A DNA stretch of 64,000 bases from Notamacropus eugenii (GCF_028372415.1 NC_092879.1:66603427-66667426); one strand, 5' to 3'; positions 45,175 through 58,175 are shown, counted from the first letter of the stretch. A program made the numbers and translations. The notes: generated from the sequence alone by a model not told the origin.

Positions 45175-45310
45175 TCTGTGTGACCCTGGGTAAGCCCCTT
45201 ACCTGCTCTGAGCCTCACTTTTCTCTTCTACAAAATGAGATGGCTAGACTTTTGATGGTATTACACATCCTCTTCCAACTCTGTCACATTTCCAGTTATG
45301 TGGTTCTGTG
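45175..45310 (+). mobile_element. MIR-type SINE fragment
   Basis: 'gtgtgaccctgggtaagccc' and 'cctcttccaactctgtcaca'. Confidence 0.65.
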
Positions 45311-45369
45311 TTAGCTTGTTTGTCTAGGTTGGTGATACATGCTGGTTGAAGTAAGTACGCTGTACTATA

Positions 45370-45540
45370 TAATTTGAGAGTCCTTTGTTTTACTCCTAGC
45401 TCTGATATTGCTTTGCTGTATCATTTGGGGAAAATCACTTTCTCTTCCTGAGCCTCAATTTTTTTTTTCCATCTGGAAAACGAGGGAGCTAGACTAGGTC
45501 GTCTCTAAGATCTCTTCCAACTCTAAAATCTGTGCATTTA
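45370..45540 (+). mobile_element. MIR-type SINE fragment
   Basis: 'atcatttggggaaaatcac' and 'agatctcttccaactctaaa'. Confidence 0.6.
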
Positions 45541-45541
45541 T

Positions 45542-45544
<3 letters not shown>

Positions 45545-45582
<38 letters not shown>
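45545..45582. repeat. (TG)n microsatellite
   Basis: About 19 TG units. Confidence 0.95.
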
Positions 45583-45583
<1 letters not shown>

Positions 45584-45584
45584 T

Positions 45585-45646
45585 CTCAAAAGTCTTAGTG
45601 GAGTATAAAGTTATTAAAGTTTAAAAATTGACTAAGACTTTTGGAG
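45585..45646. mobile_element. Short palindromic element, probably mariner-derived
   Basis: aaaagtcttagt (45588-45599) and actaagactttt (45631-45642) form a perfect 12-bp inverted repeat around 31 bases. The 'caaaagtcttagtg' terminus resembles mariner-type ends. Transposase is absent. Confidence 0.5.
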
Positions 45647-45655
45647 AGTAAAAAG

Positions 45656-45667
45656 GAGAGAGAGAAA

Positions 45668-45742
<75 letters not shown>
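45656..45742. repeat. (GA)n microsatellite
   Basis: A long GA array, the purest part from about 45674 to 45741. Confidence 0.95.
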
Positions 45743-45744
<2 letters not shown>

Positions 45745-46659
45745 CCCAGTCACTCAAATGCAATCGGGATCCAAGTAGTTTATATGTAGTGTCCCCTAAA
45801 CCAGGGGGAGTTCTTTATCATAGAGCAAATAGCACTAGCTTATGTTTAGGGTTTTATGACTGTGAAATGGACAAGACACACAGGATTTCTATACAACACT
45901 GAAACAACATGACAATTCAGTAAAAACCAGAATCCAGTCAAACCAGTTACTTGGCTTTGGGCTGAACAAAGGCCACACAGGTAGATTGAATTTTAATATT
46001 TTTATGAATATTTTATGTCAAGTATATATGTCTCCATCCTAGTTATTCCAAGGGGGCATTTTTATGGAAGAAGTCATGTCCTACTGTTCATGCTTAGAAA
46101 TAATAACAATACTTATTAATGACAATAATGATAAGGATGATAAATATTAATATATAAATGATAATTCCTATTTATCATCCATGCTATGAAGAGGGGAGGG
46201 GCAACAGCAAAATAGGTGATGTAGAGTGGACACATTTGTGTGTCCTGAAACAATTATGATAGCTATAAAGACCTACTAGGAACCACGAAATGGATTTAGA
46301 GGATGTAACTGGAAAAAGTTTCCCTCTGTTTTGAAGTACATGAAATAGCTAAAATCCAAGCATAGACTCAAAAGGCCATCCATGGGAAACATACATATTA
46401 ATTTAGTGGATAATACACTAGCGAAAACATCACACAAACATTTGAGTCATGAAAATGTTTGGGGAACGAAAAAGCATTAAGTGCCTACTATGTGCAAAAC
46501 ACTATGGTAAGGAGATAGGAAGTTTAGATTAAACAACCTATAGTTTATGGTCTGATCACCCACTGTTGTCTGTAAGTATAGGTGAATTTATCTAATTAGC
46601 TAGATAATATGCTCGTTAATTGAAATAACATTTTAATATAGAGAAGGTACAGAGTATGT
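45743..46659. other. Unassigned stretch
   Basis: AT-rich from 46000 to 46170. 46465-46510 has the start of the unnamed ancient repeat ('attaagtgcctactatgtgc'). Nothing else is seen. Confidence 0.4.
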
Positions 46660-46840
46660 AAGAAGAACATTGCTTTGGAGTCAGAATACGTAAGTTCAAA
46701 TTTTAATTCTACAACTTGTCATGTGACTCTGGCACACTTCATCTTTGTGGGTCTCCATTTCCTCATTTGTAAAGTAAGGATATTGGACTAAAAGTGGTAT
46801 TGAAGGTCCCTTCTACCTCTAAGTCTTGTAATTGTACAAT
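46660..46840 (+). mobile_element. MIR-type SINE
   Basis: 'gctttggagtcagaatacgt', 'tcatgtgactctggcacact' and 'gaaggtcccttctacctcta'. Confidence 0.7.
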
Positions 46841-47859
46841 CCTACACTTGGGGGGGCACCAGGTAAATTGTGGTGGGGACGGGAGTAGGAAAGCCAAGGG
46901 CAAGAAAGGTCTGGAATGTGGAACATTGTTTGAAAAAGTACAGGTCAGGCAGTGTGGGTGAGGCCCTTGATATTGGGGGGTTGGGAGTGACAGCATGCAG
47001 TTCTTGGGCTCCTTGAGAAGGGGAGAAAGACATAGAAAATGAGACTGATTATACCTTCTACCAAATTTTGCACTGGGCTGGCCTTGCCTACCAAAGCAGC
47101 TATGAAATTAGCATCCACTGAGATGCAAAGAACTAAGCTAACATTGAAGGTGTCAACACCTTCTTTAGATTCTATTCCTTCTTTGGATATCTTTTCATCA
47201 CAAATACTGGCAAATTTATTTTCTTACCTTAGTGTATATTCCAAAGAGATGTTTGTAAAGTGAGGTTTAACTAAAAGAGAAGTGTTTAGTTGCATGTAGT
47301 CGGTATACTTTTTAGGGTCCCCCCACCTCCCCCAAATTTCAGACATACTATGTACATCCTTAGAAAATGGATGTAAAATATCTGTATCAACATGGATATT
47401 TTTCAACTTTCTGTCATGAAGCTGTGGATCTTTCCAAGGAAGAGTCTCCATAGGCTTTTGCTCAACTTGCTTGGTCTTCATCTGCAAAATCCCAAGGATT
47501 CTCCTCTAGTAAATTTTATTTCTAGGCCAGTGCCATAGAGGGCTTTTGAACAAGGGAGAACACTTGAAGTGAGTATGCCAGCCAGCCAGCCTATTTAGAC
47601 AGGCCTGTTTGAAGTCAGAAAATTCCTCACCTTGAACTTGTGCCTAATGACTTTAAGGACTTGTGAGAAATGGCAGCCATGGGGAGAACTTAGACTTGAA
47701 TGACACAACCAGATTATAGCATTATATTCCTCACTGACAAATATCTTCCTCTGTTTGTATTTGTCTAGATGTCCTCATTCGCAGACAACTGAATCTGAAC
47801 CATAGTTTAAGCAGGATAATCGATTTAAATACCACTGGTTATCATTTGGCTTTCCATCA
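46841..47859. other. Unassigned stretch
   Basis: Open frames up to 87 codons (47224-47487 minus) have no recognised domain. Confidence 0.35.
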
Positions 47860-48010
47860 GAGCCCTGTCCCTAAACAGGTCTGGTTCAATAATTTGGTTG
47901 GATTCAGCAAGCACTTTTGACATGCTTATTCTGCTGTAGGTACAGAGCTCAGCCCTATGGATACAACACAAATGCAAGAGTCCCCGAGTAAAACTTGGCG
48001 ATTCCTTCCC
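47860..48010 (-). mobile_element. Possible fragment of the unnamed ancient repeat, antisense
   Basis: 'ctgctgtaggtacagagctc' and 'tatggatacaacacaaatgc' are consistent with the family. Confidence 0.35.
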
Positions 48011-48574
48011 TTGTTGTTCCATTGATTCTTGTGGTCTGAACTTTGCCACTTACTCAGGTGGTTTGTGGGCCATTTTTTTTCCTGCACAGTCTTAGAGTAT
48101 GTGATTCAGGCTTTCTTTTCCACACTGTCTCTCAGGAAGACCCATAAGTCTCTGGCTGTCTCTTTGCATCACATCTTCAAGTTGTCTCTTCTTGTCTGGT
48201 AGAACTCACACTTGTTGGTTGAAGATGGTTTGACTTTTATTTTGTTCCATTAAATTTCCTTCTGTTTATTTTTACATTTTACTTCATTTGTCGTCTTTTT
48301 CTTGAATCTAGTGGAATGGAGAGCGTTCCTGTCTTTCTACTTTCCTACTATCTGGTTGGACTTAATGGTGCCTTCCTTAGGGACTCTCATTTTTGTCCTT
48401 GTTTCTTTGCTGTCTTCTTCCCTTATGGATTTAATCATTTTTCTGAACCATTCCAGAGGTGCTTGGAGCTGCTCCATTATCATTTGAGGAGACCTTGTGG
48501 AATTAATTGTTTTGTCTTCACTTTCCCCAGGACCTTTTGACTCAGTGTCCTTTATTGTAAAGTATTTGTTCACA
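48011..48574. other. Unassigned stretch
   Basis: Overlapping short frames on both strands have no recognised domain. Confidence 0.35.
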
Positions 48575-48655
48575 GATTCATCTATTATATTTGTATCCCC
48601 AGGACCTAGCACAATGTATGGCACACAATGGGGACTTAACAGGTAACTGAGATGA
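48575..48655 (+). mobile_element. L2 3' end
   Basis: 'tttgtatccccaggacctag' and 'tggcacacaatggggactta'. Confidence 0.7.
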
Positions 48656-49779
48656 ATGTTTTATCAAATGCCTACTCATTTCTCCTTCTCAGAGAGCGTC
48701 TATCTCAATCACTCTGCTGATTTTTCGGTGGTGTCCCTATTGCAAAGGTGCACACTACCACCCAACTTTTCCCTTCCCTTCCCTTTCATACTGCTGGTTG
48801 TGTGGGCTCCTGCAGCCCTTTTTGCCTATGCTCTGTCCTTTCAGACCCTCAGACTTGGAAAAGGTTTGTTTTCCTCAGAGAGTAAAGGTGGCATGTTGGA
48901 ACAATGCTGCAAGGAGGTTCTTTGTGGCCAAGGTGGTGGGTTTATTCCCCGCTTTTACCAGACCCATTCTTTTGGGGCTTCACTGTCCTTTCAGTAACTG
49001 GTGTCCTTTAGCTCCTAGACTGGCCTAGCCCTGGTGGCTGATCCCCTAGGACAGTGTTAGGAAAGCTGCTCTTGAGAAGTCTTTGCTCTTCATCCTTTTC
49101 TCCCTCCTCTTCTATATTAATTATGTTTTCATCTTCATTAAGTTCATGGTTTCTTCCTTTTCCATTTCCTTGTCTCCAGATTCAATGTATCGCAACAGCC
49201 ATCTTCCTTCCTCCTTCCCTGGTCTTGGCACTGGTCTGATTGGCTCAACTTGGTCCGAGAACCCAGTTTCCTCCCACCCAAATGCAAATAGAAACTTAGC
49301 TCCAAAAATGGGAGGATCGGAATGGAAACTAAGTGATGGAGCCAAAACATGGTCTGTGGAAACAACTCTGGGAGTAGAAGGTCCTTCGTGAAAATAAAAC
49401 GTCGCGCCCCCCACCCCCCCTGCGAATAGTGGCAAACATGAAGCTCATAGGGGAACCCAGAACACAGCCAGAGCTGAGGTCATCAGTGTCTGCCAAGGCT
49501 GGTGGTAGAAACTTGCCCCTAAGCTGGTAGCACTCAGCTTAACAAGCTGCAGCTGGTTAGGTCGGTCTTCAGCTCTTCTCTTCTGCAAGATTCTGGAAGT
49601 TTCCCTCATTGTTCTGTTTCTTGTTATTGCTGAGTCCTCTTGATAAAGGGACTCATATTGTTGGATGTAGTGGGGGAGAAGGGTTCCCCACCCTTGGAAA
49701 CTTCTCACCTCACTATCATGCCATGATGTTGAATCTGGGGAGGAAGATAAGAAAATTAATGATGATCATGACAATAATT
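48656..49779. other. Unassigned stretch
   Basis: Pyrimidine-rich patches occur. Frames of 113 codons (48656-48997 plus) and 104 codons (49121-49435 minus) show no domain and no supporting context. Confidence 0.4.
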
Positions 49780-49995
49780 GCATTTGTATACTGTTTTAAG
49801 ATCTGTAAAGCACTTTAAATGTTATCTCATTTAATCCTCATAGCAAGACTGTGAAGTAAGTGTTATTATTATTCCCTATTCCATAGATGAGGGAACAGAG
49901 GCTGAGAGAGGTTAAGTCCCACAGTAAGTGTGAGTTCAGGATCAAATTCAGGTCTTCCTGACTCCAAGTCCAACCCACTAGCATCACTGCTCCAT
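49780..49995 (-). mobile_element. MIR SINE, near full length
   Basis: 'aagcactttaaatgttatct', 'gatgagggaacagaggctga' and 'aggtcttcctgactccaagt'. Confidence 0.75.
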
Positions 49996-52885
49996 GTAGT
50001 GGCTGCATGATGCTGAAAATGCTAGGTTGCTTACCTATTGAGAACTCCCTGCTTTTGGAGGATTACATTTTCAGAAGAGAAACCAAAGCTGTGGCCATAG
50101 CTCTTAGCCTCATTGCATAAGACAGACACAGTTCTGAATGAAATTGGAGAGAGGGTCTTTCCCCCAAGAAGGAGTGAACCAGAAGTGGCTCCCTGACCAC
50201 TTTTTTTCTCAACTCCCCTGGCTAGTATTAGGGCTGAATCATTTGTTATTGGTATTTAGGCAACTATCCAGGCAGTATAGATCCTCAAATGGAACATTTG
50301 GGGAGAAAACCCATAACTGCCTGTCATTAACGATGCATTAAGGGCATTATTTTTCAAATATATTTGGGAACAATGCCTTAAAAGAATAGAGCAGTTTGTC
50401 TAGACTGACAGACCCTCCCAATAGCATCCAAGTTTAATTAATAGAATCGTTTTCTATTTGTGCCCTTAGGTGATATTACCATAAAGAAAGCAATTTTGAA
50501 AATGGAATAAATAAATAAAGATGTATCTCTGCCTCTTGGAGCTTCAGTGATCTGGACTGCTCCACTAACTACAGGCAAAAAACTAATCCAGAGATTCCCT
50601 GCTGGGCTGCCTTCCTTCATGCTTTTCTGCTCTATAGTCAATACTCCTGCCTAGGTCTTATTTTGTGAACAGGTGTGCCATTTTTATGGCTAATTGTAAA
50701 GAGATGGAGGTAGGAGATTCGTCATTCCTTGGCCTTTGGGTTCTCCAAGCATTGATTCCAACTCTTCCCCTTTAGTAGACTTCCAAGTAACACTTGTTAT
50801 AAGTTGGTGAAGGGGAGGGAGAGTTCGAAAGTCTAGGGCAAATCTACACAGAATGGTCTCAGGTGGAGCTTTTGGTCATATCTACTGGTCATAGTCTAGT
50901 CATCTGAGAGTCAACTAAGTCTCTCCTATCAACCTGTCTGCCACATATATGGAAACATAGTTGAGGGGTCACATCAAGTGTTACAGTTCTGTAACAGCTG
51001 TTTGTACTATAAATATGATCACCAGTCCTTTATTTCACTGCTTTTTTTCTCATTTCACTTTCTTATGGTGGTAACAAAGTCCTCCTCATTCACTAGTTGG
51101 GAAATTATGGGTAAAATGGATATTTGTAAATTTTTTATTCAAGAAATGTGTACCTTAAGTGTAAATACCTCACCTGGCTCTACATCTGGATTCTTCTTAG
51201 AACAACCTGAAGATAAGAAGAGGATTTTCTAGGTAATAAGATACTCAACTATAGCCCTTTAATCATTTTCTTTTTACCTGACAGTCAGAAGGATTGGATT
51301 TTGAAGGTAATTGCACAAAGATAAAAAAATAGATTGTCCTGTTCATATCTCTGCAAGTATACCTAAATAATCCCTAGCATTAATATTTAATATTTTATTT
51401 ATTTTTAATTAATTAATTTATTTCTATTTATTTATTATTTATTTTAAGATCTGTTTCCTTAAAATTATAGATATTCATATATATGTATGTATATATGTAT
51501 AGTTGTAGATAATGAGCTTCTATTTCTTGCTTGCCTAGTATTTCTTGAAATGCTTTGCTATTTTGGGGAAATATGGAAGGCAGAGACAAGGAGTGATTGA
51601 CTATGGTCGGCCAAAGTGGTGCCCAAGCTCTCAAAGGAACCCTTACGCTTCTAAGAAGAGAATTCTCACATTATGGAGAAGTTGCTGTTGAGGTCTTACC
51701 TTCATTCAATCAATCAGTCAATCAACAAACATTCTCAAATGCCAACATATGAGTTCTAGACCCTTACCTCCCGAAAGTGCTGGGATGCTGAATTTCTCAG
51801 TTTTGTTTCCTGAATCTCCTTTCTGTAGCCTCTTTTTTAAGCTTTGGTTGTGAATTGAAGTCTGAGAATACAAGATATGACAGAATACAAAGCTATGTAA
51901 CTGCTTTTTAAGCAAAAGTGTTGGAACTTAGATATTCAAATGAGTCTTCTTAAGAAACTACAGACCTCTTAAGAAAAGTTTTATTGATCGCTTTTGTCTT
52001 TTTTCTCTCATACCCATTCCTATCCTCCCCCCGTAGCCACCACAGAAACCTCCATTTCACAAAGGAAAAAAGTGATTCAACACAGTAACCACATCTGTCA
52101 CTATATACAAAGATCCACACCTGATGTCCCCTACCTTCCCACTGAAAAGAGGAAAGTGTGTTTCATCAGTTCGGTGGAACCAAAACTGATCATAGGTTAC
52201 ATATTTCTTCCAACGAGACACTCATCACTGAAAATAGCTTTGGGAACTCCTCTATGAGACATCTTCTGGTGGATTTAATTTTATTGAATAACCTTGAATT
52301 TATTATGGGTCACTTGTAGTCTATGTTTATAGTTTATGCTTTAATTCCCACAAAATTTCTTTGTTGTGTTAACAGTTACATAATGTGTCATGCCTCATTA
52401 GAAAATATGTGATTTACGCTCGTTTTCCCATGACAACTGCTAACTTTATTCTGCAAATGAGAATGAAAATTGAGAAGCAAAAGAATATTAGTGATAGTAT
52501 TGTAAAGCGAATTATTACATGTAAATATTTCCACTTACATTTTTCATAGATGTTTCTAGCACCTTCTTGGCATTTGCACAGGGAGGAAAGAGATGAGTTG
52601 GACAGCATGATGAAGAACAATTCCAAAAAATTAACTATGGTTCTTTCCAATAGTACTTTCCTTTTCAAGTCCCATTTTCAGTTGGCCATCTGCTTCCTTC
52701 CAGCTGAGGATATATTCCAAAAAGTGTCTACAACTTTAGAGAGAGATGCAGACTTGTCATGGTTCCCACATAGACTATTCTTTTTTTTTTTTTTGTATTT
52801 TTTTTCTCTAATTTGCTGTGCTCATAGACTGTGGTATTTTCACCATAGGGGTCCAGGAAATATTTTATTATTCACATTCTAGATG
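49996..52885. other. Repeat-poor unassigned stretch of 2.9 kb
   Basis: Only local low-complexity sequence is visible: an AT-rich TTTA/ATTA block (51380-51450), an AT/GT run (51475-51500) and a T run (52780-52805). No domain is seen in frames up to 110 codons. Confidence 0.4.
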
Positions 52886-53076
52886 AGGCGTTGCGGCCTC
52901 GAGGGCAGATGTGGTCCTCTAGGTTCTCAAGTGCCACCCTTTGACTACGTCCAAGTTTTACAAAACAAATCCTTTTATTAAGGGGATTTGTTCTGTGAAG
53001 TTTGGATTCAATCAAAGGGCAGCACTTGATCTAGAAGGCCAAGTGTGGCCTTGAGGTCACAGGTTCCCCACCCCTG
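52886..53076. mobile_element. hAT-type MITE, third copy
   Basis: Arms 'ttgcggcctcgagg' and 'ttgaggtcacaggttcccca' are imperfect inverses. The middle carries 'aaacaaatccttttattaag'. tctaga flanks both sides (52878 and 53077), with 7 of 8 bases matching in an 8-bp window. The left terminus is eroded. Confidence 0.78.
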
Positions 53077-53279
53077 TCTAGATATTGGGGTGAATACATG
53101 ATTTGTAATTAATAATACTGTAGTCACCGAACCTGCTGGCCATAAGTAATGCAGGACTGATACCATCATGTGATGTAATCTCCACAGATGCTTACCATCC
53201 TGTGATTGAAACTGGCAATTTCGTATGCCCAAATTTGTTGTTAGATATTGACAGATCAAATGGTATGCACTTAAAAAAA

Positions 53280-53780
53280 ATATCGCCATGCCACACATAG
53301 GATAAAATGTGAAATCCTGTGCTTAGCATTTAGAGCCCTTCACAAACTGTCCCCTCTTTATCTTTGTATCTCCTCCACACACCTTACAATCTGGCCATAG
53401 TGGGTGACTTACTCTTTATACATGATGTTAACCCACCCATTTCTAAACCATTACACTGGCTGTCCCCCAAGCTAAGATTTCTCTCCCTCTTCTACTTCTT
53501 AGAGTCCCTGACTTCCTGCAAGCCTCAACTTCATTGCATTTTTATGAGAGACCTTTCATAGTCTCCTCAGATGCTAATGCCTTTCCCTACTGACATTACC
53601 TTTTATCTTTTCTGTGTCCTATATGTACCTATTTATGTATATATCGTGTCTGCATTTGACTGTAAGCTCCTTGAGGACATGGAATGCTGTTTTTGTTGTC
53701 CCCTCAGAACCTAGCATAGTGCCCAGCACATAGTGAATATGTCATAAATGCTCACTGATTGATTGATTGATTGATTTGCT
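53280..53780 (+). mobile_element. L2 3' part with (ATTG)n tail
   Basis: 'agcatttagagcccttcaca', 'attacactggctgtccccca', 'gtaagctccttgaggacatg' and 'agtgcccagcacatagtgaa', then gattgattgattgattgatt. Confidence 0.82.
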
Positions 53781-55819
53781 GAATCATCTTCTAAAGAATG
53801 TAAAAATGGTAAAGAGAGTCAAAAGATTTCTTCTGAAAGTTTTGAAGCTTGGTAAGCATTGAAAGGAGATGTCAGGAGGTCATTTATCTCCAAATTCCCG
53901 TTTAATTCATTTGTTCAAATTCAAGATGATTTTACCATTGTGAGATCCAATCCAAGTTTAGGGGACTACTAATGATTTAGTTGCCAAGACATTTTTAAAA
54001 TGTATTAATCCCTGTTGTATTTTTATCATAGTAATTTCTGGATATACCTTTGTACCCCTCCCAGTCTACCACTGCTTCATTGAAAAGAGAGAGGCAAATT
54101 TCTTTATCTCTATTTTCAGTCCAAGGGTGAACATTATAATCACCTGGAATTCAGCTGTTTAAGGTGTTTCTTTTAATTACATTACTGTCATCATTGTGTA
54201 TGCTTCTCTGAATTCTTCATATTCATTATTTTTTATGCACAACAATATTCGATTACATTCCCAGAACATATAGTGACCGAAGTTATCCCCAACTGTACCC
54301 TTTGCTGGAGATTTCACTTTGACTTTTGTAAAGTCACGGAGAGAGCTAAGTGTAATTAAAACTGCACCTCATGGACGATCTTTGTGTTGCTATTTTTTTA
54401 TTAAAATAATTGTTTTATGACAATTAAACAATGAGAAATAGTCCTTCTTAAGGGAAGTATTGGTCCAGCCTCACTGTCTGCTCTTTACCAAGTACATACA
54501 GAAAGCTATGTTTTTCCTTTTTGTTTGTTGTACATATTTGCTAGGATATCTTCTTTCCATCTACAAGAACACTGTAAAAGGCTTACCACCAGCAAGGTGT
54601 ACCCTTCCTTTCAATTCTCTTATGCTGGTATTAGAGAAACTCATCATTTTAGCCAAATAAAAATCTTTCAGGGAGATATAATGAGTCTCTCTGTGTTCTT
54701 TCCCTTTGGATAACCAAAAAGATGAGATAAAGGCAAAGAAAGGAATGCCAGTCCTCAAAGAAAATAATCCTAGCCTGCTTTCTTGTTTCCATTATGCTTT
54801 CAAATATATTTACAGTTTGTACTTGCAAAAAGTCTTTTTCATCATATGACGCATAAACATGAAAAACCCCCAGCAACGCACTTAGTGTTTGAGTCGCCTC
54901 ATTGTTTGTGTTTATATTTTCTTATCCTTAGCAAGAAATGAAAAATGATTTTGCTGTGGTACTTCCCCTTACTCCTTTGCGTAGATCTCTCAGTAATGTT
55001 GATTTTTATGGGCAAAATTCGACCTAGTTGGGTAATCTCAATCACTTGGTGTCTCCTTTGGATTAACGATAATTCAAGATTAGAGAGCCTTATGTGCTGT
55101 CATGTATATTTACTTGCATACTCAAATCAAGGAGTGGAGAGGAGACTTAGAAAGATTTGAGTGTTGATTTAGCCTAGAAACAAAATCTGTGCGATACTCC
55201 TTGAGAGGTCTGAAAAGAACATCAAAGCAGGTAAGATACCATCTGCTCTTGCCCACAGTGAGTACAGGCAAGGCAATGAAAATGCTAAGAATTTCATGGT
55301 AGGTCTTTTTTTAAATTTGTTATCACATCTAGTCTCAGTCATTGCATTGGTATGTCAGCTGATACAGAGAAGGTAGGAGAAGGTGATCAAAACACAGAAT
55401 GGAAAAGGCAAAGTGGGACGCCATTGGAAAGCTTTTTATGTCTTTATATTTTTATCATAAAGGTTAGTGAACATAAGAAACCAGCATGGGGTTGACATAA
55501 ACCATGTCATTCATAGTGTGGGCTCCATGGAGTTCTTATTGTTCTGGTAGTTTACTAGTAGCAAGTAGCTGGGCCACAAGGGAGGCAGTGCTAATTTTCT
55601 GAAACAAGTAGATATAGAAATATCATAGCACTTTATGCTAGCATATATTTCCTTTCTTCTCTTCTTACATATGGCTTTGATTCTTCTTTTCTATGTTAAT
55701 GTGACCAAAATTCCCAATGGAACCTTTGATCTCCCTCCCCTTTGATATATAATCATAACCCTTGAAAATATGATCTCCCTGGTAGGATTAGAATTTGCTC
55801 ATAGCATAGGTACATCAGT
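53781..55819. other. Repeat-poor unassigned stretch of 2 kb
   Basis: No family is recognised. Frames of 60-75 codons overlap on both strands at 54460-54876 without any recognisable domain. Confidence 0.4.
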
Positions 55820-55975
55820 CTATAACTGGAAATGATCTCCAATCCCCTTCTTTTTACACATGTGTTTTGAGACCTACAGAGATCAGCTGAGTGTTCTAAG
55901 ATCACATATAGAGTAAGCAGAAGAGCTTGCTTTGAAATTCAGGTCTTCCGATTCCAAACTCCCCACTCTTGCCTC
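55820..55975 (-). mobile_element. MIR fragment
   Basis: 'gacctacagagatcagctga' and 'attcaggtcttccgattcca'. Confidence 0.5.
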
Positions 55976-56221
55976 CCAGATTGCTGTTGGCCCACACAGG
56001 GATCATATCTGTAGCCACAGATTTCTAACTTACAAGATTGATTAGATGTGGTTACTAGCATCGGTTGTTCCTTCATATTGCAGTCAACACGGAATTACTT
56101 ACACAGGTAAATAATCCAATAGTCTAAAACCTAGCACTGAACAGAGGATTCTATACTAATACCCATCATGTGACTCTAGAATATCAAAGAGACCATGGAC
56201 CAGACCACAGCTCCTATAATA

Positions 56222-56290
56222 TTTTGTAAAGCATTTAGCACAGTGCCTGGCACATAGTAAATGCTATATAAGTACTAACTATTACTATTA
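56222..56290 (+). mobile_element. MIR/THER1 3' end
   Basis: 'tttgtaaagcatttagcaca' and 'cacatagtaaatgctatata'. Confidence 0.65.
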
Positions 56291-56530
56291 TGAGTGCTAG
56301 AGAGAACTGTAGTGTGCCAGGCCTGGAGTCAGGAAGATTCTTCTTCCTGAGTTCAAATCAGACACTAGCTGTGTGACCCTGGACAAGTCACTTAACTCTG
56401 TTTACTTCAATTTCCTCATCTGTCAAATGAGTTGAAATAGGAAATGGCTAACCACTCCAGTATCTTTGCCAAGGAAACCCCTAATGGGTTTACAAAGAGT
56501 CAGGCACAACTGAAAAACAACAGCAATTAT
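56291..56530 (+). mobile_element. MAR1-type SINE, sense arm of an inverted pair
   Basis: 'ctgtgtgaccctggacaagt', 'ctaaccactccagtatcttt' and a tail of 'aactgaaaaacaacagcaa'. Its 5' end is diverged. Confidence 0.82.
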
Positions 56531-56564
56531 TATTATCATTCTTAAATGATATATTTAAAGTGCT

Positions 56565-56810
56565 ATGTTGTTATTGTTTTGTTGTTTCAATCACACCTGA
56601 TTCTTTGTGATCCCATTTGGAATTTTCTTGGCAGAGATACTGGAGTGGTTTGCCATTTCCTTCTCCAGCTCATTTTACAAATGAGGAAACTGAGGCAAAC
56701 AGGGTGAAGTGACTTGCCCAGGGTCACACAACTAGTGAGTGTCTGAGGTTAGATCTGAACTCAGGTCTTCCTGATACTAGGCCTGGCATTCTATCCACTG
56801 TGCCAATTAT
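56565..56810 (-). mobile_element. MAR1-type SINE, antisense arm of an inverted pair
   Basis: 'actggagtggtttgccattt' and 'gacttgcccagggtcacaca'. It faces the copy at 56291 tail to tail across about 35 bases. Confidence 0.85.
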
Positions 56811-57409
56811 GTCAATAATTAAAGATAGGGTGAAAACTGACAATTTCTCTAGGATAGACTTGGTAAAATCCTTCTGAAGAAACTTTTTACTTGACTCACA
56901 TATCTTGGTTTAGATAAGATTATAATTTCAGAAATTCCATTTAGCAGGTATGAAAATGATCTGGTTTTGTGATTTATCTTTTGAATTCTACCATCTTTGT
57001 CATTTTGATAAACATACCTTAAAAATCTACCACAAAGATGAAATTTTCATTCTATCTTTAGCCTAGGCCCACATCTTGACAAGAGGAGTTGTGTTGACAT
57101 CTTAGTCAAGAAAGGAGATAAATCCTCAATAGAGAAATGAGCCCCAAAATATGCACAAGTTAATGATCCAAGTTATTTTGGAATTTGTCAAATTGTAGTG
57201 TTTAAAAAAATTCAGTTTCCCTATTTCCATTGTCACCCCTTATCTTAGCCAATGAGTCCCTTCCATTTCTAAATCTGTGGCATTGTACTCTAGGTAAGCA
57301 TATCCAGTTTTGAGGGTTTCTCTGGGCACCATTCATGCCTAATTGCCTAAAGACACCTTGGCCTAGAGTTATATGAATACATTTTTGGTACATTTTTTCC
57401 CCAGTGAAT
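56811..57409. other. Unassigned stretch
   Basis: Nothing is recognised. Confidence 0.35.
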
Positions 57410-57590
57410 ATAGTCTAATTTTAGTAAAGAAGCTCCCTCCTGAAGATGGACAGTTTAGAATCTCAGCCAAGTTGAATGACTTGCCCATGGCCATGTAGCT
57501 AGTATGTGTCAGAAGCACGACATAAACTGAGGCCCTCCCAATTCCAAGGCTCACCTTCTAAAAGCAGCTTTACGCTGCCTCTGCCTCACA
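57410..57590 (-). mobile_element. MIR fragment
   Basis: 'tgaatgacttgcccatggcc' and 'actgaggccctcccaattcc'. Confidence 0.55.
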
Positions 57591-57724
57591 CATGGTAGAC
57601 ACTTGAATAACCTTTTATTGATTTGAAGGGAATCAAATTCTCGTAAAAGCCCTGGTAGAGTACCCTGAACGGATAGTATAATGGAGAATTTAATGGCAAG
57701 GTGAAGAAAGGGAGACTTCTTTGC

Positions 57725-57905
57725 ATTGTGGTGGAAAGGATGTGTAATCAGAGGACTTGCATCCTAATCCCAGCTCTGCTCATTTACTAATGACTTTGTA
57801 CAAGCCATTCCACCTCTGGACCTCTGTCTCCTTTTGTTAAAAGAAAGCTGGTGCAGATGACCTCTAAGGTCCCTTTCAACTCTTGATCTGTGATCCTATA
57901 ATTCT
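57725..57905 (+). mobile_element. MIR-type SINE
   Basis: 'gtacaagccattccacctct' and 'gacctctaaggtccctttca'. Confidence 0.65.
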
Positions 57906-57939
57906 CTTCCTGGTTGGAGGCCCAAGGACATTTCCTATA

Positions 57940-58175
57940 ACTTACATTTATATAGGTTTTCTTATTCCAAAGGCCTTTTGCATCCATGATCACATTTGAT
58001 CCTCACCTTGTGAAATTAGCAGCACAGAAAAAAATATATATGACCCCATTTTATGGATAATAAAACTAAGAACTGTAAAGATTAGGTCATGTGGCTTAAT
58101 AAATGGCAGGGGTGGAAAGAGACACCATAGTCTTTGACACCAAACCCCTTCTCTTTCCACTGTGCCATATCCTCT
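57940..58175 (-). mobile_element. MIR SINE
   Basis: 'cacatttgatcctcaccttg' and 'ctctttccactgtgccatat'. Confidence 0.68.

Noticed and set aside
53757-53777. gattgatt tandem repeat as a CRISPR-like or satellite array
   Set aside because: It is the short (ATTG)n tail typical of an L2 3' end.
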